From: Clostridia bacterium
Lineage (GTDB): Bacteria > Bacillota_A > Clostridia > Oscillospirales > CAG-272
DNA: 64,000 nt
Assembly: GCA_017467205.1 (NCBI GenBank)
Contig: JAFTSQ010000018.1
Span: 36,286-100,285, forward strand
Direction: 5' to 3'
In this document: positions 52,681 through 61,229 of the stretch, in pieces
How the letters are laid out: the number at the start of each line of letters is the position of its first letter
Numbering within the stretch: position 1 is the stretch's first letter
Position numbers and translations under genes: made by a program
The notes under the pieces: generated by a model
Databases searched by the model: none
What the model was told of the DNA's origin: nothing
What the model saw: only the letters and a program-made list of their open reading frames with translations

Positions 52681-53144
52681 AGAACTATCCTTCCGACCTC
52701 ACCGATGAAATAGAGGTCCTTCGTCCTTGTGTGAATTTTGCCGCCCGAGAGCAGCTTAATACCGCCGACGGTCAGCCCCGTGTCACTTTTATAGCCTGCT
52801 TCAACCGTCAGCGTAACTTCTTTTTTCGAGGGCACGGGGGAGGATATCATAGCGTCGAGCGACTCGCTGTAGCTCTCGCGAAAGGCGTTTTCCACCGCCA
52901 CCGCCACGACCTTTCCCATTTCCTCCTTCGTGTCCGCGCTGATAAGGATGTCGCCGACGGATATATTCGACGCAAACGCCTCGTCAAGCTCGCTTATCTT
53001 CAAGGTGTAAACGAGTCGTCCCGACTCCTCCTCGCCGTATCCAAAAAGCCGACGGATGAAAAACACCCCGACAGACGCTACCGCAACGAGCGAGAGCATT
53101 ATAAAGAAATCCTGCACTACGGCGCGGTTTTGCTCCTTTTTCAT
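52677..53144 (-). CDS. DUF4330-like membrane-anchored protein, first of a pair
   Basis: This 155-residue protein has one N-terminal helix (FFIMLSLVAVASVGVFFI) and a soluble beta-rich domain (LVYTLKISELDEAFASNI, KEVTLTVEAGYKSD). It shares the architecture and motif pattern of the gene that follows, so the two are probably ancient duplicates acting together. A GC-rich hairpin separates it from the preceding O-antigen-ligase-like gene. No enzyme motif is visible. Confidence 0.68.
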   Translation of the reverse strand: MKKEQNRAVVQDFFIMLSLVAVASVGVFFIRRLFGYGEEESGRLVYTLKISELDEAFASNISVGDILISADTKEEMGKVVAVAVENAFRESYSESLDAMISSPVPSKKEVTLTVEAGYKSDTGLTVGGIKLLSGGKIHTRTKDLYFIGEVGRIVL

Positions 53145-53175
53145 TTTCTCTCCTTCCTTATTTCCGAAATAATAA

Positions 53176-53207
53176 GCGCCCGAAGCCTCGTTTTCGGCTT
53201 CGGGCGC
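53176..53207. terminator. GC-rich hairpin, possible attenuator or partial terminator
   Basis: A 12-bp stem (53176-53187 with 53196-53207) between the O-antigen-ligase-like and DUF4330-like genes. The minus-strand T-run after it is poor (TATTATTTC), so downstream genes may still be read. Confidence 0.6.
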
Positions 53208-53258
53208 GAGTGCTCGGTATTATCATACCACGCATTCGTTATTTTACTATTTGAAAAT

Positions 53259-55115
53259 TTAACCTATCTTCACGTCGGTCGCCGAGGACGAGGGGTTCAT
53301 ATCGCTGTAATAAATGAGCCTGTCGTCGTGCTGATTTCTCGATATTCTGAGAAGCGAGCTTCCCATACCGAAGACGGTGAAGAAGAGATAATACATACTG
53401 TTGTCGTAGAAAATATAATCGGTAACTCCGAAGATTATGAGCGCGAAGAGCGCAACAGCCGTTACGGTCGAGAAAAGACCGACGGTTGACCTTCCGGTGT
53501 AGGGAAGGTAGGACGAGTGATGTATTGCGCGAACCACGAGCACGGCAATAAAGAGCAGAAGGGCGAAAATTCCCGCCTCGCAACCGATTTCAAGGAAGAG
53601 GTTGTGGCTATGCTCGGGGCTCGTAACTCCGCTTTCCGCATAGTGCGCGAACTCGTCGTTAAAGGCGGCGCTTCCAACGCCGACGCCGGTGAAGACGTTC
53701 TCAAGGAACATTCTTATCGACGAGCGCCAGACCGAGAGCCTGTATACCGTCGAGGAATCGCTCGCGCCAAAGATTGACGCAATTCTGTAAAGCACCGATT
53801 CGGGAAGGAAGAAGAGAAGATAGGGGGTAGCCGCAAGGGTTATCAGGAGCGCTCCCGGGAACTTCTTGAGCTTCATAATGAGGAAGACTACAAGCGATAT
53901 GGCAACTGCGACCCACGCGCCTCGCGTCCAGGTAAAGATTAGAGCTGCTGTATCAACCATGAATATTGCGACGTAAACGAGCTTGAATTTTTTGTTCTTC
54001 ACACTGAAGGAATAACCGAGCGAGAAGATTACCGCGACTATGAGATAAACCGCGAGTATATTCGGGTTCGAGAAGGTCGCGGTTGCCCTTCCGGATATCA
54101 GCCCCGCAAAGCTCGAATCAAGCCAATTGAACTTGGCAACGCCGAAGGCGTACTCGCATATTGCAAGTATTGCGGGCGGCAGGGAGAAGACAATCACGGC
54201 GTTGAAGGTGCACTCTGCTATGCGGCGGTTAGTTATGAGATTGCTCGCGGGAACGTAGGCAAACGCAAGGGCGGCGAGCACCAGAGCGCTCTCAAAGGAA
54301 TCAAGACCCTTGTTGAAAGTACCGCTGACGAGGAAAAAGAGCGCAAAAAGCAGTATAAGCACGTCGTACTGCTCGAAGAAATATATCCTCTTTCCGACGA
54401 GAACCTTACGGATAAAGGAAAGATTGCAAACCATCACGAGCGCGGTGACTATAAGAGTCGGGTGCGAGAAGAGGTGAACGTAGGGAAGGGATGCTATGGT
54501 AAAGAGGAACGTGAACTCCGGCGACGCCATTGAAATGGAAATGAAGAGCAGAGCGCAAACGACGCCGAGCACTATCTTGACAGATACGAAGAAGCCGAGG
54601 GTTGCAAGCAGCACGCCGAGCAGTATCGCAAGGGCGGGGTTGAGAGTTCTGTATTCCTCGCTCGCGTCGTGCATTCTCTTCATTCTGAAGAATTCAAACA
54701 GAATAAAGTCGGTCGGTGGGAAATCCTCAAGCGCCAAGGATATCGGTCGGTTGGTAAAGGTGAGGATGATTCCTATTATAGAGAGGGCAGAGCCTGCTAT
54801 GAGAGGGAAGACCTCCATCCCATCTATAAAGCCGAAATAGTCGGCAAGGAAGTGAACGAAAAGGGTGGTTATGCCGAATGCAAGAAGAAGAAAACCGTAG
54901 GTTCTTGAGGAGGTGTAGCAAAGGCTTGCGTTCAGCCGCTTTATGAGATTGGTAAGAGTGCCGTTCATCATTTTTCTTGCGTATTTTCCGCCAACGCCGC
55001 TGACGCTTCTGTTGGTGAATGTCTTTTCAAGAATCCTCTTTGACGCGCTCTCGTCAAAGCTTCTTTTGCTGTCTTCATATCCCGTAAGGAAGGATAAAAA
55101 TACGCTTTTTTTCAT
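53259..55115 (-). CDS. O-antigen ligase/polymerase-like membrane protein, second copy
   Basis: The 618-residue protein has about 11-13 helices, with a soluble N-terminal region (about 1-90). The family core is in its second half: FTWTRGAWVAVAI and the loop AAFNDEFAHYAESGVTSPEHSHNLFLEIG with its conserved histidines. It joins or ligates glycan repeats in the envelope. It is 30% longer than the copy at 33782 and only distantly similar, so its substrate probably differs. It follows trmD after 21 bases and is followed by the DUF4330-like pair. Confidence 0.82.
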   Translation of the reverse strand: MKKSVFLSFLTGYEDSKRSFDESASKRILEKTFTNRSVSGVGGKYARKMMNGTLTNLIKRLNASLCYTSSRTYGFLLLAFGITTLFVHFLADYFGFIDGMEVFPLIAGSALSIIGIILTFTNRPISLALEDFPPTDFILFEFFRMKRMHDASEEYRTLNPALAILLGVLLATLGFFVSVKIVLGVVCALLFISISMASPEFTFLFTIASLPYVHLFSHPTLIVTALVMVCNLSFIRKVLVGKRIYFFEQYDVLILLFALFFLVSGTFNKGLDSFESALVLAALAFAYVPASNLITNRRIAECTFNAVIVFSLPPAILAICEYAFGVAKFNWLDSSFAGLISGRATATFSNPNILAVYLIVAVIFSLGYSFSVKNKKFKLVYVAIFMVDTAALIFTWTRGAWVAVAISLVVFLIMKLKKFPGALLITLAATPYLLFFLPESVLYRIASIFGASDSSTVYRLSVWRSSIRMFLENVFTGVGVGSAAFNDEFAHYAESGVTSPEHSHNLFLEIGCEAGIFALLLFIAVLVVRAIHHSSYLPYTGRSTVGLFSTVTAVALFALIIFGVTDYIFYDNSMYYLFFTVFGMGSSLLRISRNQHDDRLIYYSDMNPSSSATDVKIG

Positions 55116-55136
55116 TGCTATCTCCTTTCTTCAAAG

Positions 55137-55913
55137 TCAGTTTTTGTCGCACGCCCCCGTGCTTTCGCTCGGATTTTTGCGTTTTTTGCGCTTTTGCTTC
55201 GGCTTCAAGGCATCCTCGAATTCCGGGTGAAGCAAAAGCAGGTCGGGTCGGCGCTCGCGGGTTATCTTAACCGCCTCCTCGAGTCGCCAACGCTCGATTT
55301 TTTTGTGGTCGCCGGAGATAAGCACCTCGGGCACGTCCCTGCCGAGAAAGACCCTCGGCTTTGTGTATTGCGGATATTCAAGAATTCCGCTCGCGACCGA
55401 CTCACCCTCGTAGCACTCGCTTGATGCGAGCACCCCGTCGATAAGGCGCGAGGTCGCGTCGATAACTATGCAGGCGGGTATCTCGCCGCCGGTAACGACA
55501 AAGTCGCCGATGGAAATCTCCTCGTCGACTATCTCGTCGAGTATTCTCTGGTCAACACCCTCGTAGTGACCGCAGAGGAAAATCAGATTATCGTACTCCG
55601 AAAGCTCCTTGGCTACCGAGTGGTTGAATATGCGCCCCTTTGGCGACATATAAATGACTCGCTTCGATTCTCCCTCGGGGAGTCTTGATAGAATGCTTTT
55701 ATAGCAATCGTAAATCGGCTGGCAGGTCATCACCATTCCAACTCCGCCGCCATAGGGCGTGTCGTCGGTATTCCTGTGCTTGTTTGTGCTGAAGTCGCGA
55801 ATGTTGGTGCACCGAACCTCTATCAGCCCTGCCTTTTGCGCTCTTCCTATTATGCTCTCGTCGAGCACCTGCCTGACCATTTCGGGAAAGAGCGTCATAA
55901 CTTCAAATCTCAT
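55137..55913 (-). CDS. trmD: tRNA (guanine37-N1)-methyltransferase
   Basis: It methylates G37 next to the anticodon, preventing frameshifts. The 258-residue SPOUT enzyme has TLFPEMVRQVLDESIIGRA at its start, DDTPYGGGVGMVM, and the trefoil-knot motif IGDFVVTGGEIPACIVID. The C terminus (about 235-258) is an additional basic tail. It starts one base after rimM ends, so the two are coupled. No rpsP or rplS genes, its usual partners, are adjacent here. Confidence 0.96.
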   Translation of the reverse strand: MRFEVMTLFPEMVRQVLDESIIGRAQKAGLIEVRCTNIRDFSTNKHRNTDDTPYGGGVGMVMTCQPIYDCYKSILSRLPEGESKRVIYMSPKGRIFNHSVAKELSEYDNLIFLCGHYEGVDQRILDEIVDEEISIGDFVVTGGEIPACIVIDATSRLIDGVLASSECYEGESVASGILEYPQYTKPRVFLGRDVPEVLISGDHKKIERWRLEEAVKITRERRPDLLLLHPEFEDALKPKQKRKKRKNPSESTGACDKN

Positions 55914-55914
55914 A

Positions 55915-56424
55915 TCAGTCGAAGAATCCCGGTATCGGGCGAACGAAAACGCCGCGGTCGGGGTCCCTTTCTATTATAAATTCGGGAACGTCGGGGAGGA
56001 GCACGTCGCCACGCTCGGTCTTTACCGTGTATATTCTGCTTGCAACGCCGTCGTCAATATCGGCGACCGTGCCGTAAAGCTTGCCTGTATCGGCGTCAAT
56101 GACCGAAAGACCTATAAGGTCTGCGATAAGCACCGCCCCCTCGGGAATAGGTATATCCTCGCGCTTCAGGTAAAGCGTCGTATTTTTCAGCATTTGCGCC
56201 CCCTCGCGGGTTTCAATTCCAAGAAAGCTCATAAGCACGAGATGTCCGCTGACCGAAGCGCTCTTGACCGCGAGTTCTTTATAGCTGCCGTCCTTTTCGG
56301 CAATATAAACGCGCTGTCTTGTAGCGAGCACCCTCGGCGAGTCGCACCAGGATTCGACCTTGACCGCTCCGCGAACACCGTGCGGAGAGCAGGCTCTTCC
56401 GCATTCAATATATTCTTTTCTCAT
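55915..56424 (-). CDS. rimM: 16S rRNA processing protein RimM
   Basis: The 169-residue maturation factor for the 30S head has an N-terminal RimM barrel (ECGRACSPHGVRGAVKVESW) and a C-terminal PRC-barrel (DLIGLSVIDADTGKLYGTVADI, LPDVPEFIIE). ATG 56424 is the only good start: the family N terminus begins at once after it, and no SD lies upstream. A TTGACA-17-TAAAAT promoter ends eight bases before the start codon. That leaves almost no leader, so this mRNA is probably leaderless. The reading frame upstream to 56463 runs through the promoter and is rejected. Confidence 0.93.
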   Translation of the reverse strand: MRKEYIECGRACSPHGVRGAVKVESWCDSPRVLATRQRVYIAEKDGSYKELAVKSASVSGHLVLMSFLGIETREGAQMLKNTTLYLKREDIPIPEGAVLIADLIGLSVIDADTGKLYGTVADIDDGVASRIYTVKTERGDVLLPDVPEFIIERDPDRGVFVRPIPGFFD

Positions 56425-56431
56425 AATTATA

Positions 56432-56460
56432 ATTTTAGCATATAAAGGAGGTTTTGTCAA
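56432..56460 (-). promoter_or_regulatory. Promoter of rimM, giving a nearly leaderless mRNA
   Basis: TTGACA is at 56456-56461 by the hexamer read on the minus strand (plus-strand TGTCAA 56455-56460), 17-bp spacer, TAAAAT (56432-56437). The predicted start of transcription is at about 56424-56426, next to or on the start codon. Confidence 0.85.
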
Positions 56461-56466
56461 CAATTA

Positions 56467-57573
56467 TCAGCGCATACCTTGTCCTTGGAGCGAAAGATAG
56501 AGCCGCTCGTACTCCTCCGCCATTCGTTCAACAGAAAAATCCTTCGAAAAGTGCTCCCTCGCACCGCGCGAGAGGCGGTCGTAGAGGTTTTGGTCGGAGA
56601 GGAGTGTGTTCACTCTGTCTGCGAGCTCGTGCGCGTTCTCGCTTTGGAAGAGAAGACCGGACTCACCGTCCTTTACCATCTCGGGATTTCCTCCGAAATC
56701 CGACGCTACCGTCGGTATGCCGAGTGACATACACTCGCTCGTTACAAGGCAGGAGGTTTCTGTTCCACGCGAGGCGTTGATATTGATGAAAAAGAGATTT
56801 TCATACTCTCTTGCGTTCGCAGCGTAGCCGATAAATTTGACACGCCCCCCAATCCCCAGTGTTGCCGCCAGCTTTTCGCACGCGCGCCGCTCGCCTCCGT
56901 CGCCAACGAATAGGAATCGCACCTCGGGGTGACGGGCGAGTATCTTCGGCGCGGCGCGCAAAATAAGGTCCTGTCCCTTTATATGCTCAATTCTCGCGCA
57001 AGATCCGATGACAGTCACCACCCCGTCAAATCCGAGCTCGGCGAGCAGCTTGCGTCTATGCTCCGGTGTGATTTTTTCAACGGGAATCGTGCCGTTTTTG
57101 ATTGTCGTGATGCTCGCGGGCGGCACGCCCTCTCTGACGAGATCTCTTGTCGCCGCGTCCGCCGTGGAAACCGTGCGGGTGGTATACGCTCCGTACATTC
57201 TTTGCATAAGGCGGGACGGCGGCTCTGCACCGACGCTTTTTGCGCAATGTCTGGTTGATAAAAGATTCTTGACACCCGCGTGTAGCCCGCCGACCCTTGC
57301 CGAAAGAGATGCGTGAGTGTGAATTATATCCGGCGGTGAGGACTTAAAAAGCTTATAAAAGCTCCGGGCATCTCTTGGTGAAAAGCTGACGTCGCCCGAC
57401 ATATCCGTCGGCGTGACCTTCGCGCGAGCGAAATGTAGCCGCTCGATAAGCTGCGAGCCCTTCGGCAGTATTACTTCAAAATCAAATTTATCCTCAAGCG
57501 AGGTGACGATATTGGAAAGCAGTATTCCCGCGCCTCCCACGTTGGTGTCGCTTATTACGTGCGTTATCTTCAT
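56467..57573 (-). CDS. Glycosyltransferase family 4
   Basis: This 368-residue GT-B enzyme has KITHVISDTNVGGAG at its N terminus and a Rossmann donor domain. SCARIEHIKGQDLILRAAP opens the second lobe, and SRGTETSCLVTSECMSLGIP holds the acidic nucleotide-sugar pocket. VASDFGGNPEMVKDGESGLLF is the family tail. It probably builds a surface or lipid-linked glycan. ATG 57573 with AGGGTG is preferred over GTG 57582. It ends just before the rimM promoter and is separate from the other glycan genes. Confidence 0.9.
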   Translation of the reverse strand: MKITHVISDTNVGGAGILLSNIVTSLEDKFDFEVILPKGSQLIERLHFARAKVTPTDMSGDVSFSPRDARSFYKLFKSSPPDIIHTHASLSARVGGLHAGVKNLLSTRHCAKSVGAEPPSRLMQRMYGAYTTRTVSTADAATRDLVREGVPPASITTIKNGTIPVEKITPEHRRKLLAELGFDGVVTVIGSCARIEHIKGQDLILRAAPKILARHPEVRFLFVGDGGERRACEKLAATLGIGGRVKFIGYAANAREYENLFFININASRGTETSCLVTSECMSLGIPTVASDFGGNPEMVKDGESGLLFQSENAHELADRVNTLLSDQNLYDRLSRGAREHFSKDFSVERMAEEYERLYLSLQGQGMR

Positions 57574-57612
57574 TGTTTTCACCCTTTAACCCCTTGCCGC
57601 ACGGCTAAAAAA

Positions 57613-57659
57613 GCGCGGTGTGCTCGTAAGAACTCTGTCCCTCGGAGCATTCACCGCGC
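57613..57659 (-). terminator. Terminator of tadA
   Basis: GCGCGGTG/CACCGCGC outer stem plus an inner TGCTC/GAGCA stem (57613-57659). On the minus strand six T residues follow. Confidence 0.87.
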
Positions 57660-57675
57660 AAGCCGCATTAACTTT

Positions 57676-58149
57676 TTATTTGATTTTTACCCGTTTAGCT
57701 CTGAAGTATGCACTGATGACGTTTTCAGCATCCTCCTTCATCACACCGCGCACAACGCGGAATTTGTGATTAAACGGAATTTCGGAAAGGTCTATAAGCG
57801 ATCCTAACGCTCCGAAGCGCAAATCCGATGCGGCGTATACCACGTTCGGTATCCTCGCATTGATTATCGCTCCCGCGCACATAGCGCAGGGCTCGAGCGA
57901 AACGTAAAGCGTCGTGCCCGGCAGCCGCCAGCCGCCAAGCGCGCGGCACGCCGCCTCAATTGCAAGAATTTCTGCGTGATGGGTGGCGCATTTTCCGCGC
58001 TCGCGCGCGTTTTTCGCCTCGGCTATTATCTCGCCGTCGCGAACTATCACCGCCCCGACGGGTACTTCGTCAAGCTCCGCCGCCTCGCGCGCTAATTCAA
58101 GAGCACGCTCCATAAAGCGAAGCTCGTATTCTGTTTTTTCTTCGTTCAT
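57676..58149 (-). CDS. tadA: tRNA-adenosine deaminase
   Basis: It deaminates adenosine 34 of tRNA-Arg to inosine. The 157-residue zinc deaminase has CATHHAEI with the HAE zinc-histidine/glutamate (H58-E60) and EPCAMCAGA with the two zinc cysteines (C88, C91). Length and motifs fit TadA better than guanine deaminase. It begins 27 bases after the CPBP gene and may share its transcript. Confidence 0.92.
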   Translation of the reverse strand: MNEEKTEYELRFMERALELAREAAELDEVPVGAVIVRDGEIIAEAKNARERGKCATHHAEILAIEAACRALGGWRLPGTTLYVSLEPCAMCAGAIINARIPNVVYAASDLRFGALGSLIDLSEIPFNHKFRVVRGVMKEDAENVISAYFRAKRVKIK

Positions 58150-58176
58150 AGCGTCCTCCTAAAGATAGCTTGATTT

Positions 58177-58977
58177 TTAATGCAAAAGCATTCCTGCCGC
58201 GACGGCTATTGCAACCGCGGCGTAGAGGATAAGGTCGGCAGGCGGTATTTCGAGCTTGATTTTCTCAAAATGCATACCCCCCTCGCCGAAGAAATAATGC
58301 CGTAAGCCGATGAGCAGGAAAAGCGAGATGAAGGTGAGCGCGGCAAGCAGGATTACGAAGGGGAGCGCCTGGGTGTCTGCAATGCCCGTCACCCAGAATA
58401 TAGATATAAGATTATTTATAAAATGAAGGATAACCGAGGGAAGAACGCTTCCCGTGACGATATCGAGCGCGGCGAAGGCTATTCCCGCAAAGAATGCGTA
58501 GGGAATGGAGAAAAAGCTGCAGTGCGAGAATGCGAAGAAGAATGCCGAAATAATAACCTTTTTCGAGTTTGGCATATCGCCGAGAGCAGAAAGAGTTGCG
58601 TATCTGAACAACAGCTCCTCAAAAAGCGCCGGTATTAGCGCACTCGTCAGCACTAACTGCCACATATCCCCCGAAAGCTCGACGTTATTCGAAAATCCAA
58701 AGCCTGCCATCAATAGCGCGGTAAGATATGAAATAAGGAATATTCCGCCGACTACGGCAGGGAGTGCTGTGAGAGTGGTGAGCGTGCCCTTTGCCGAAAT
58801 AGAGAGCGAGAGCTTATCGCCCCTACCTCTTGATATATAAAGGAGTATTGCCGAGGGGATAAGAAATGAAAGGGCGTATACTACCTCGGACATCACGCCC
58901 GATATTGCGCCGCTTACCGAAAGCAGCAGAATGAAGAGCATATTGGAAAGAGTTATGCTCACGGTGCTTTTTTTCAT
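58177..58977 (-). CDS. CPBP family intramembrane metalloprotease
   Basis: The 266-residue protein has about eight helices. The CPBP (Abi) motifs are FEELLFR (E120, E121, R125), SHCSFF (H152) and HFINNLIS (H185, N189). These form the intramembrane active site of Rce1/CPBP proteases. Substrates in bacteria are mostly unknown; some act in bacteriocin self-protection. No bacteriocin gene is nearby, so a general envelope role is the plain reading. GGAAG precedes the ATG weakly. Confidence 0.9.
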   Translation of the reverse strand: MKKSTVSITLSNMLFILLLSVSGAISGVMSEVVYALSFLIPSAILLYISRGRGDKLSLSISAKGTLTTLTALPAVVGGIFLISYLTALLMAGFGFSNNVELSGDMWQLVLTSALIPALFEELLFRYATLSALGDMPNSKKVIISAFFFAFSHCSFFSIPYAFFAGIAFAALDIVTGSVLPSVILHFINNLISIFWVTGIADTQALPFVILLAALTFISLFLLIGLRHYFFGEGGMHFEKIKLEIPPADLILYAAVAIAVAAGMLLH

Positions 58978-58999
58978 TGTATCTTCCGCCTTTACTGTT

Positions 59000-59060
59000 G
59001 TAAAAAGAAAAGCTCGGAGTCAGGCGATTGCCTTGCGGCAGGTCGCACATCCGAGCTTTT
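59000..59060 (-). terminator. Terminator of secG
   Basis: AAAAGCTCGGA (59008-59018) pairs with 59050-59060, with an inner hairpin. On the minus strand TTTTCTTTTT follows. Confidence 0.85.
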
Positions 59061-59087
59061 TCTTTGACTGCGTTTTGCACGGTCCGA

Positions 59088-59396
59088 TTATTCTCCGAAC
59101 AGGTAGGAGTAACTGGAAAGGGACTTCCAATCAACGTAGTCCATGGAAGACGCATAGTCGGGCTGGAATACATATACTGCAAGAACCGCAACTACGAAAA
59201 CGATACCTGCTATCATAGTCCACTTGCGAAGAAGCCTGTCAATTCCTACCGACTTATCCTTGCCGTAGAAGGTTTCGGTTCCGCCTGCGATAGTTCCCGA
59301 AAGACCGTCCTCGCTCGTCTTCTGGAAGAGAATAGCAACAACGAGGAAGATTGCGGAAAGAAGCAGTACTATAATGAGAATAAGCTCACCGATCAT
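59088..59396 (-). CDS. secG: Preprotein translocase subunit SecG
   Basis: The 102-residue protein has two membrane helices (about 3-25 and 60-80). The motif FQKTSEDGLSGTIAGGTETFYG between them is typical of SecG. It assists SecYE in protein export. The C-terminal tail (YVFQPDYASS and on) is longer than usual. The SD is odd: AAAGGA is 27 bases away, with a small hairpin (AATCACA/TGTGATT, 59409-59425) between, and only GGTG lies at normal distance. Confidence 0.9.
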   Translation of the reverse strand: MIGELILIIVLLLSAIFLVVAILFQKTSEDGLSGTIAGGTETFYGKDKSVGIDRLLRKWTMIAGIVFVVAVLAVYVFQPDYASSMDYVDWKSLSSYSYLFGE

Positions 59397-59572
59397 TATG
59401 GTTTCACCAAATCACAAGGTGTGATTCCTTTCGTCAAAAAAATTGCGATGCCTCGCTACACGCGGCGCGAAGCGTTATTATACTAAAGTATTTTATCATA
59501 TACTTACCGAAAAATCAATACCTAATTTGAAAAAAACGAAAAAAAGGCGAAATTTACGGTATAAAGCTTGCG

Positions 59573-59606
59573 CAATACGGGCAGACCGCGCGGTCTGCCC
59601 GTATTG
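59573..59606. terminator. Perfect 34-bp palindrome after rpmF
   Basis: Arms of 17 bases each (CAATACGGGCAGACCGC), no loop. It lies 20 bases after rpmF; the flanking T content is only moderate, so termination is not certain. Confidence 0.75.
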
Positions 59607-59626
59607 TTTTCGGATTTTCTCCGAAA

Positions 59627-59827
59627 TTATTTTGCAGCGTTTTCCTTCTCGTGGGAAACGACTTCAACACCCTTGTAGTAACCGCAAGCCTTGCAAACGC
59701 GATAAGCACGGTTGTACTCGCCACACTGAGGGCACTTAACGATGTTGGTAGGATTTTCAAGCTTCCATACGCTCGAGCGTCTCTTCATTTTTCTCGAGTG
59801 GGAAGTTTTCCTCTTCGGAACTGCCAT
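59627..59827 (-). CDS. rpmF: 50S ribosomal protein L32
   Basis: The 66-residue protein begins [19 protein letters not shown], the standard L32 start, and has CPQC and CKAC pairs, so it is the zinc-binding form. AGGAGG precedes ATG 59827. It follows yceD by 48 bases in one operon, a pairing widespread in bacteria. Confidence 0.97.
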   Translation of the reverse strand: MAVPKRKTSHSRKMKRRSSVWKLENPTNIVKCPQCGEYNRAYRVCKACGYYKGVEVVSHEKENAAK

Positions 59828-59875
59828 TGTGATTACCTCCTGATTTGAGTCTGCCCTTCGGCACACCCTTTATCT

Positions 59876-60424
59876 TTAATTATTATTTTCCTTTTTCATT
59901 GCGTCAAGAATCTTCTGAAGGGGCAGAAGCCGTGGGTCTATCTCGTTTTTCGAGCAGTCGCACTCGCCCTCGTTAAGATTTTTTCCGCATCTTTGACAAA
60001 GCCCGCGACAATCATCTCGGCAAAGAAACCTTCCGGGGAACTCAAGCTCAAGCTGCTCGAACACAAGCTCGTCCGTATCAAGGAATCCGTCCTCAATTAT
60101 TGCGTAATCATCGGGCACGTCGTCGTTCAGATTTCCAAGCAAATCCTTTGCCGCCACGGTTTTCTCAAGGTTAAGCTCGAACACGCCGTTTATAGGAGAT
60201 AAGCACCTCGCGCAGCTCGTTGAATACTCAACCGATGCAGAAAGGGTCATTCTCATATAACCTGCTGTGTTGGTAATATCTCCCTTAACCTTCATGGGAG
60301 AAGGAAAACTCGCGCCGTAAAGAACGCTTGTAGTATCTGCGGAGTCGATGTCAAGGTCAAACTCGTAGCAAAACGAGAGCTCTCTGTCCCCCGCCAGCAA
60401 GGGTCTTAAATCAATCCTCACCAC
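59876..60424 (-). CDS. yceD: DUF177/YceD family protein
   Basis: This 182-residue protein is a member of the DUF177 group, almost always next to rpmF and thought to act in large-subunit rRNA or ribosome metabolism. CARCL in the middle and CRDDCRGLCQRCGKNLNEGEC near the end give the cysteines of the family. The starts at 60424 and 60421 are both GTG; GGAGGT lies upstream. Confidence 0.88.
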   Translation of the reverse strand: MVRIDLRPLLAGDRELSFCYEFDLDIDSADTTSVLYGASFPSPMKVKGDITNTAGYMRMTLSASVEYSTSCARCLSPINGVFELNLEKTVAAKDLLGNLNDDVPDDYAIIEDGFLDTDELVFEQLELEFPGRFLCRDDCRGLCQRCGKNLNEGECDCSKNEIDPRLLPLQKILDAMKKENNN

Positions 60425-60456
60425 CGTTACCTCCGGCCATAGATTAAATAGCGTTT

Positions 60457-60495
60457 CGACATTTGGGCATAGTTTAGGCTATGTATCCTGTGTCG
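60457..60495 (-). other. 5'-leader hairpin of the yceD-rpmF mRNA
   Basis: Outer stem CGACA/TGTCG (60457-60461 with 60491-60495) and inner CATAG/CTATG (60468-60472 with 60479-60483). It lies wholly inside the leader, between promoter and SD. It might be an L32 or ribosome-linked control element. Confidence 0.45.
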
Positions 60496-60503
60496 CACCA
60501 AGT

Positions 60504-60532
60504 ATTATATAACTAAATTTCCCACTTGTCAA
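60504..60532 (-). promoter_or_regulatory. Promoter of yceD-rpmF
   Basis: TTGACA (60527-60532), 17-bp spacer, TATAAT (60504-60509) on the minus strand. Confidence 0.92.
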
Positions 60533-60583
60533 GTGCTTTTTTCAAAAAAGAGAAGATTTATTTGGCGAAGCCCTCACGAAGTA

Positions 60584-60613
60584 TTGACATTTGTCGAAAA
60601 AGTGTTGTATAAT
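60584..60613 (+). promoter_or_regulatory. Promoter of the rdgB unit
   Basis: TTGACA (60584-60589), 18-bp spacer, TATAAT (60608-60613). Confidence 0.88.
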
Positions 60614-60649
60614 GCAGTTGAAAAAAGATTTTTTTGAAAGGACGGTCTT

Positions 60650-61222
60650 ATGGATCTTATAATCGCGTCCAACAACAAGCACAAGATAAAAGAGATAAAG
60701 GAAATACTCGGCACTCGCTTTGACACCATTCGCTCGCTCTCCGAGGCGGGCATTGAGCACGAAACTGTGGAGGATGGGTTGACCTTTCTCGAGAACGCCG
60801 AAAAGAAGGCGAGGGAAATCGCCGAAATATCCGCCTGCGTCGCACTCGCCGACGACAGCGGAATATGCGTTGACGCCCTTGACGGTGCGCCCGGCGTTAT
60901 GAGCGCGAGATTCTCGGGAGAGCACGGTAATGACGAGGCGAATAACGCCCTCCTCCTTGAAAAGCTTAAGGGAAAGGAAAACCGCGGAGCGCACTACACT
61001 GCGGCGATAGTGGTAGCCTACCCCGACGGCAGAACGGTCAGCGCCGAGGGCTATCTTTTCGGCGAAATAATTGACACGCCCCGTGGCGTTGGCGGCTTTG
61101 GATACGACCCGCTCTTCGTTCCCGTCGGCGAGTCGAGAACGGTTGCCGAAATGAGCGACGGGGAGAAAAACGCCATCAGCCACAGGGCGAGAGCTCTGAA
61201 GCTTTTGCTCGAGAAGCTATGA
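60650..61222 (+). CDS. rdgB: XTP/dITP diphosphatase (RdgB/HAM1)
   Basis: The 190-residue enzyme removes non-canonical purine nucleoside triphosphates before they enter DNA. IIASNNKHKIKEIKEIL is the nucleotide-binding N terminus, ALADDSGICVDALDGAPGV the base-selection loop, GFGYDPLF the metal loop, and KNAISHRARAL the C-terminal motif. GAAAGGAC precedes the ATG. The next gene starts eight bases later, likely co-transcribed. Confidence 0.95.
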   Translation: MDLIIASNNKHKIKEIKEILGTRFDTIRSLSEAGIEHETVEDGLTFLENAEKKAREIAEISACVALADDSGICVDALDGAPGVMSARFSGEHGNDEANNALLLEKLKGKENRGAHYTAAIVVAYPDGRTVSAEGYLFGEIIDTPRGVGGFGYDPLFVPVGESRTVAEMSDGEKNAISHRARALKLLLEKL

Positions 61223-61229
61223 GGTGAGT

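Noticed and set aside
58177..58977. Bacteriocin immunity role for the CPBP protease
   Set aside because: No bacteriocin precursor or transporter gene lies near it.
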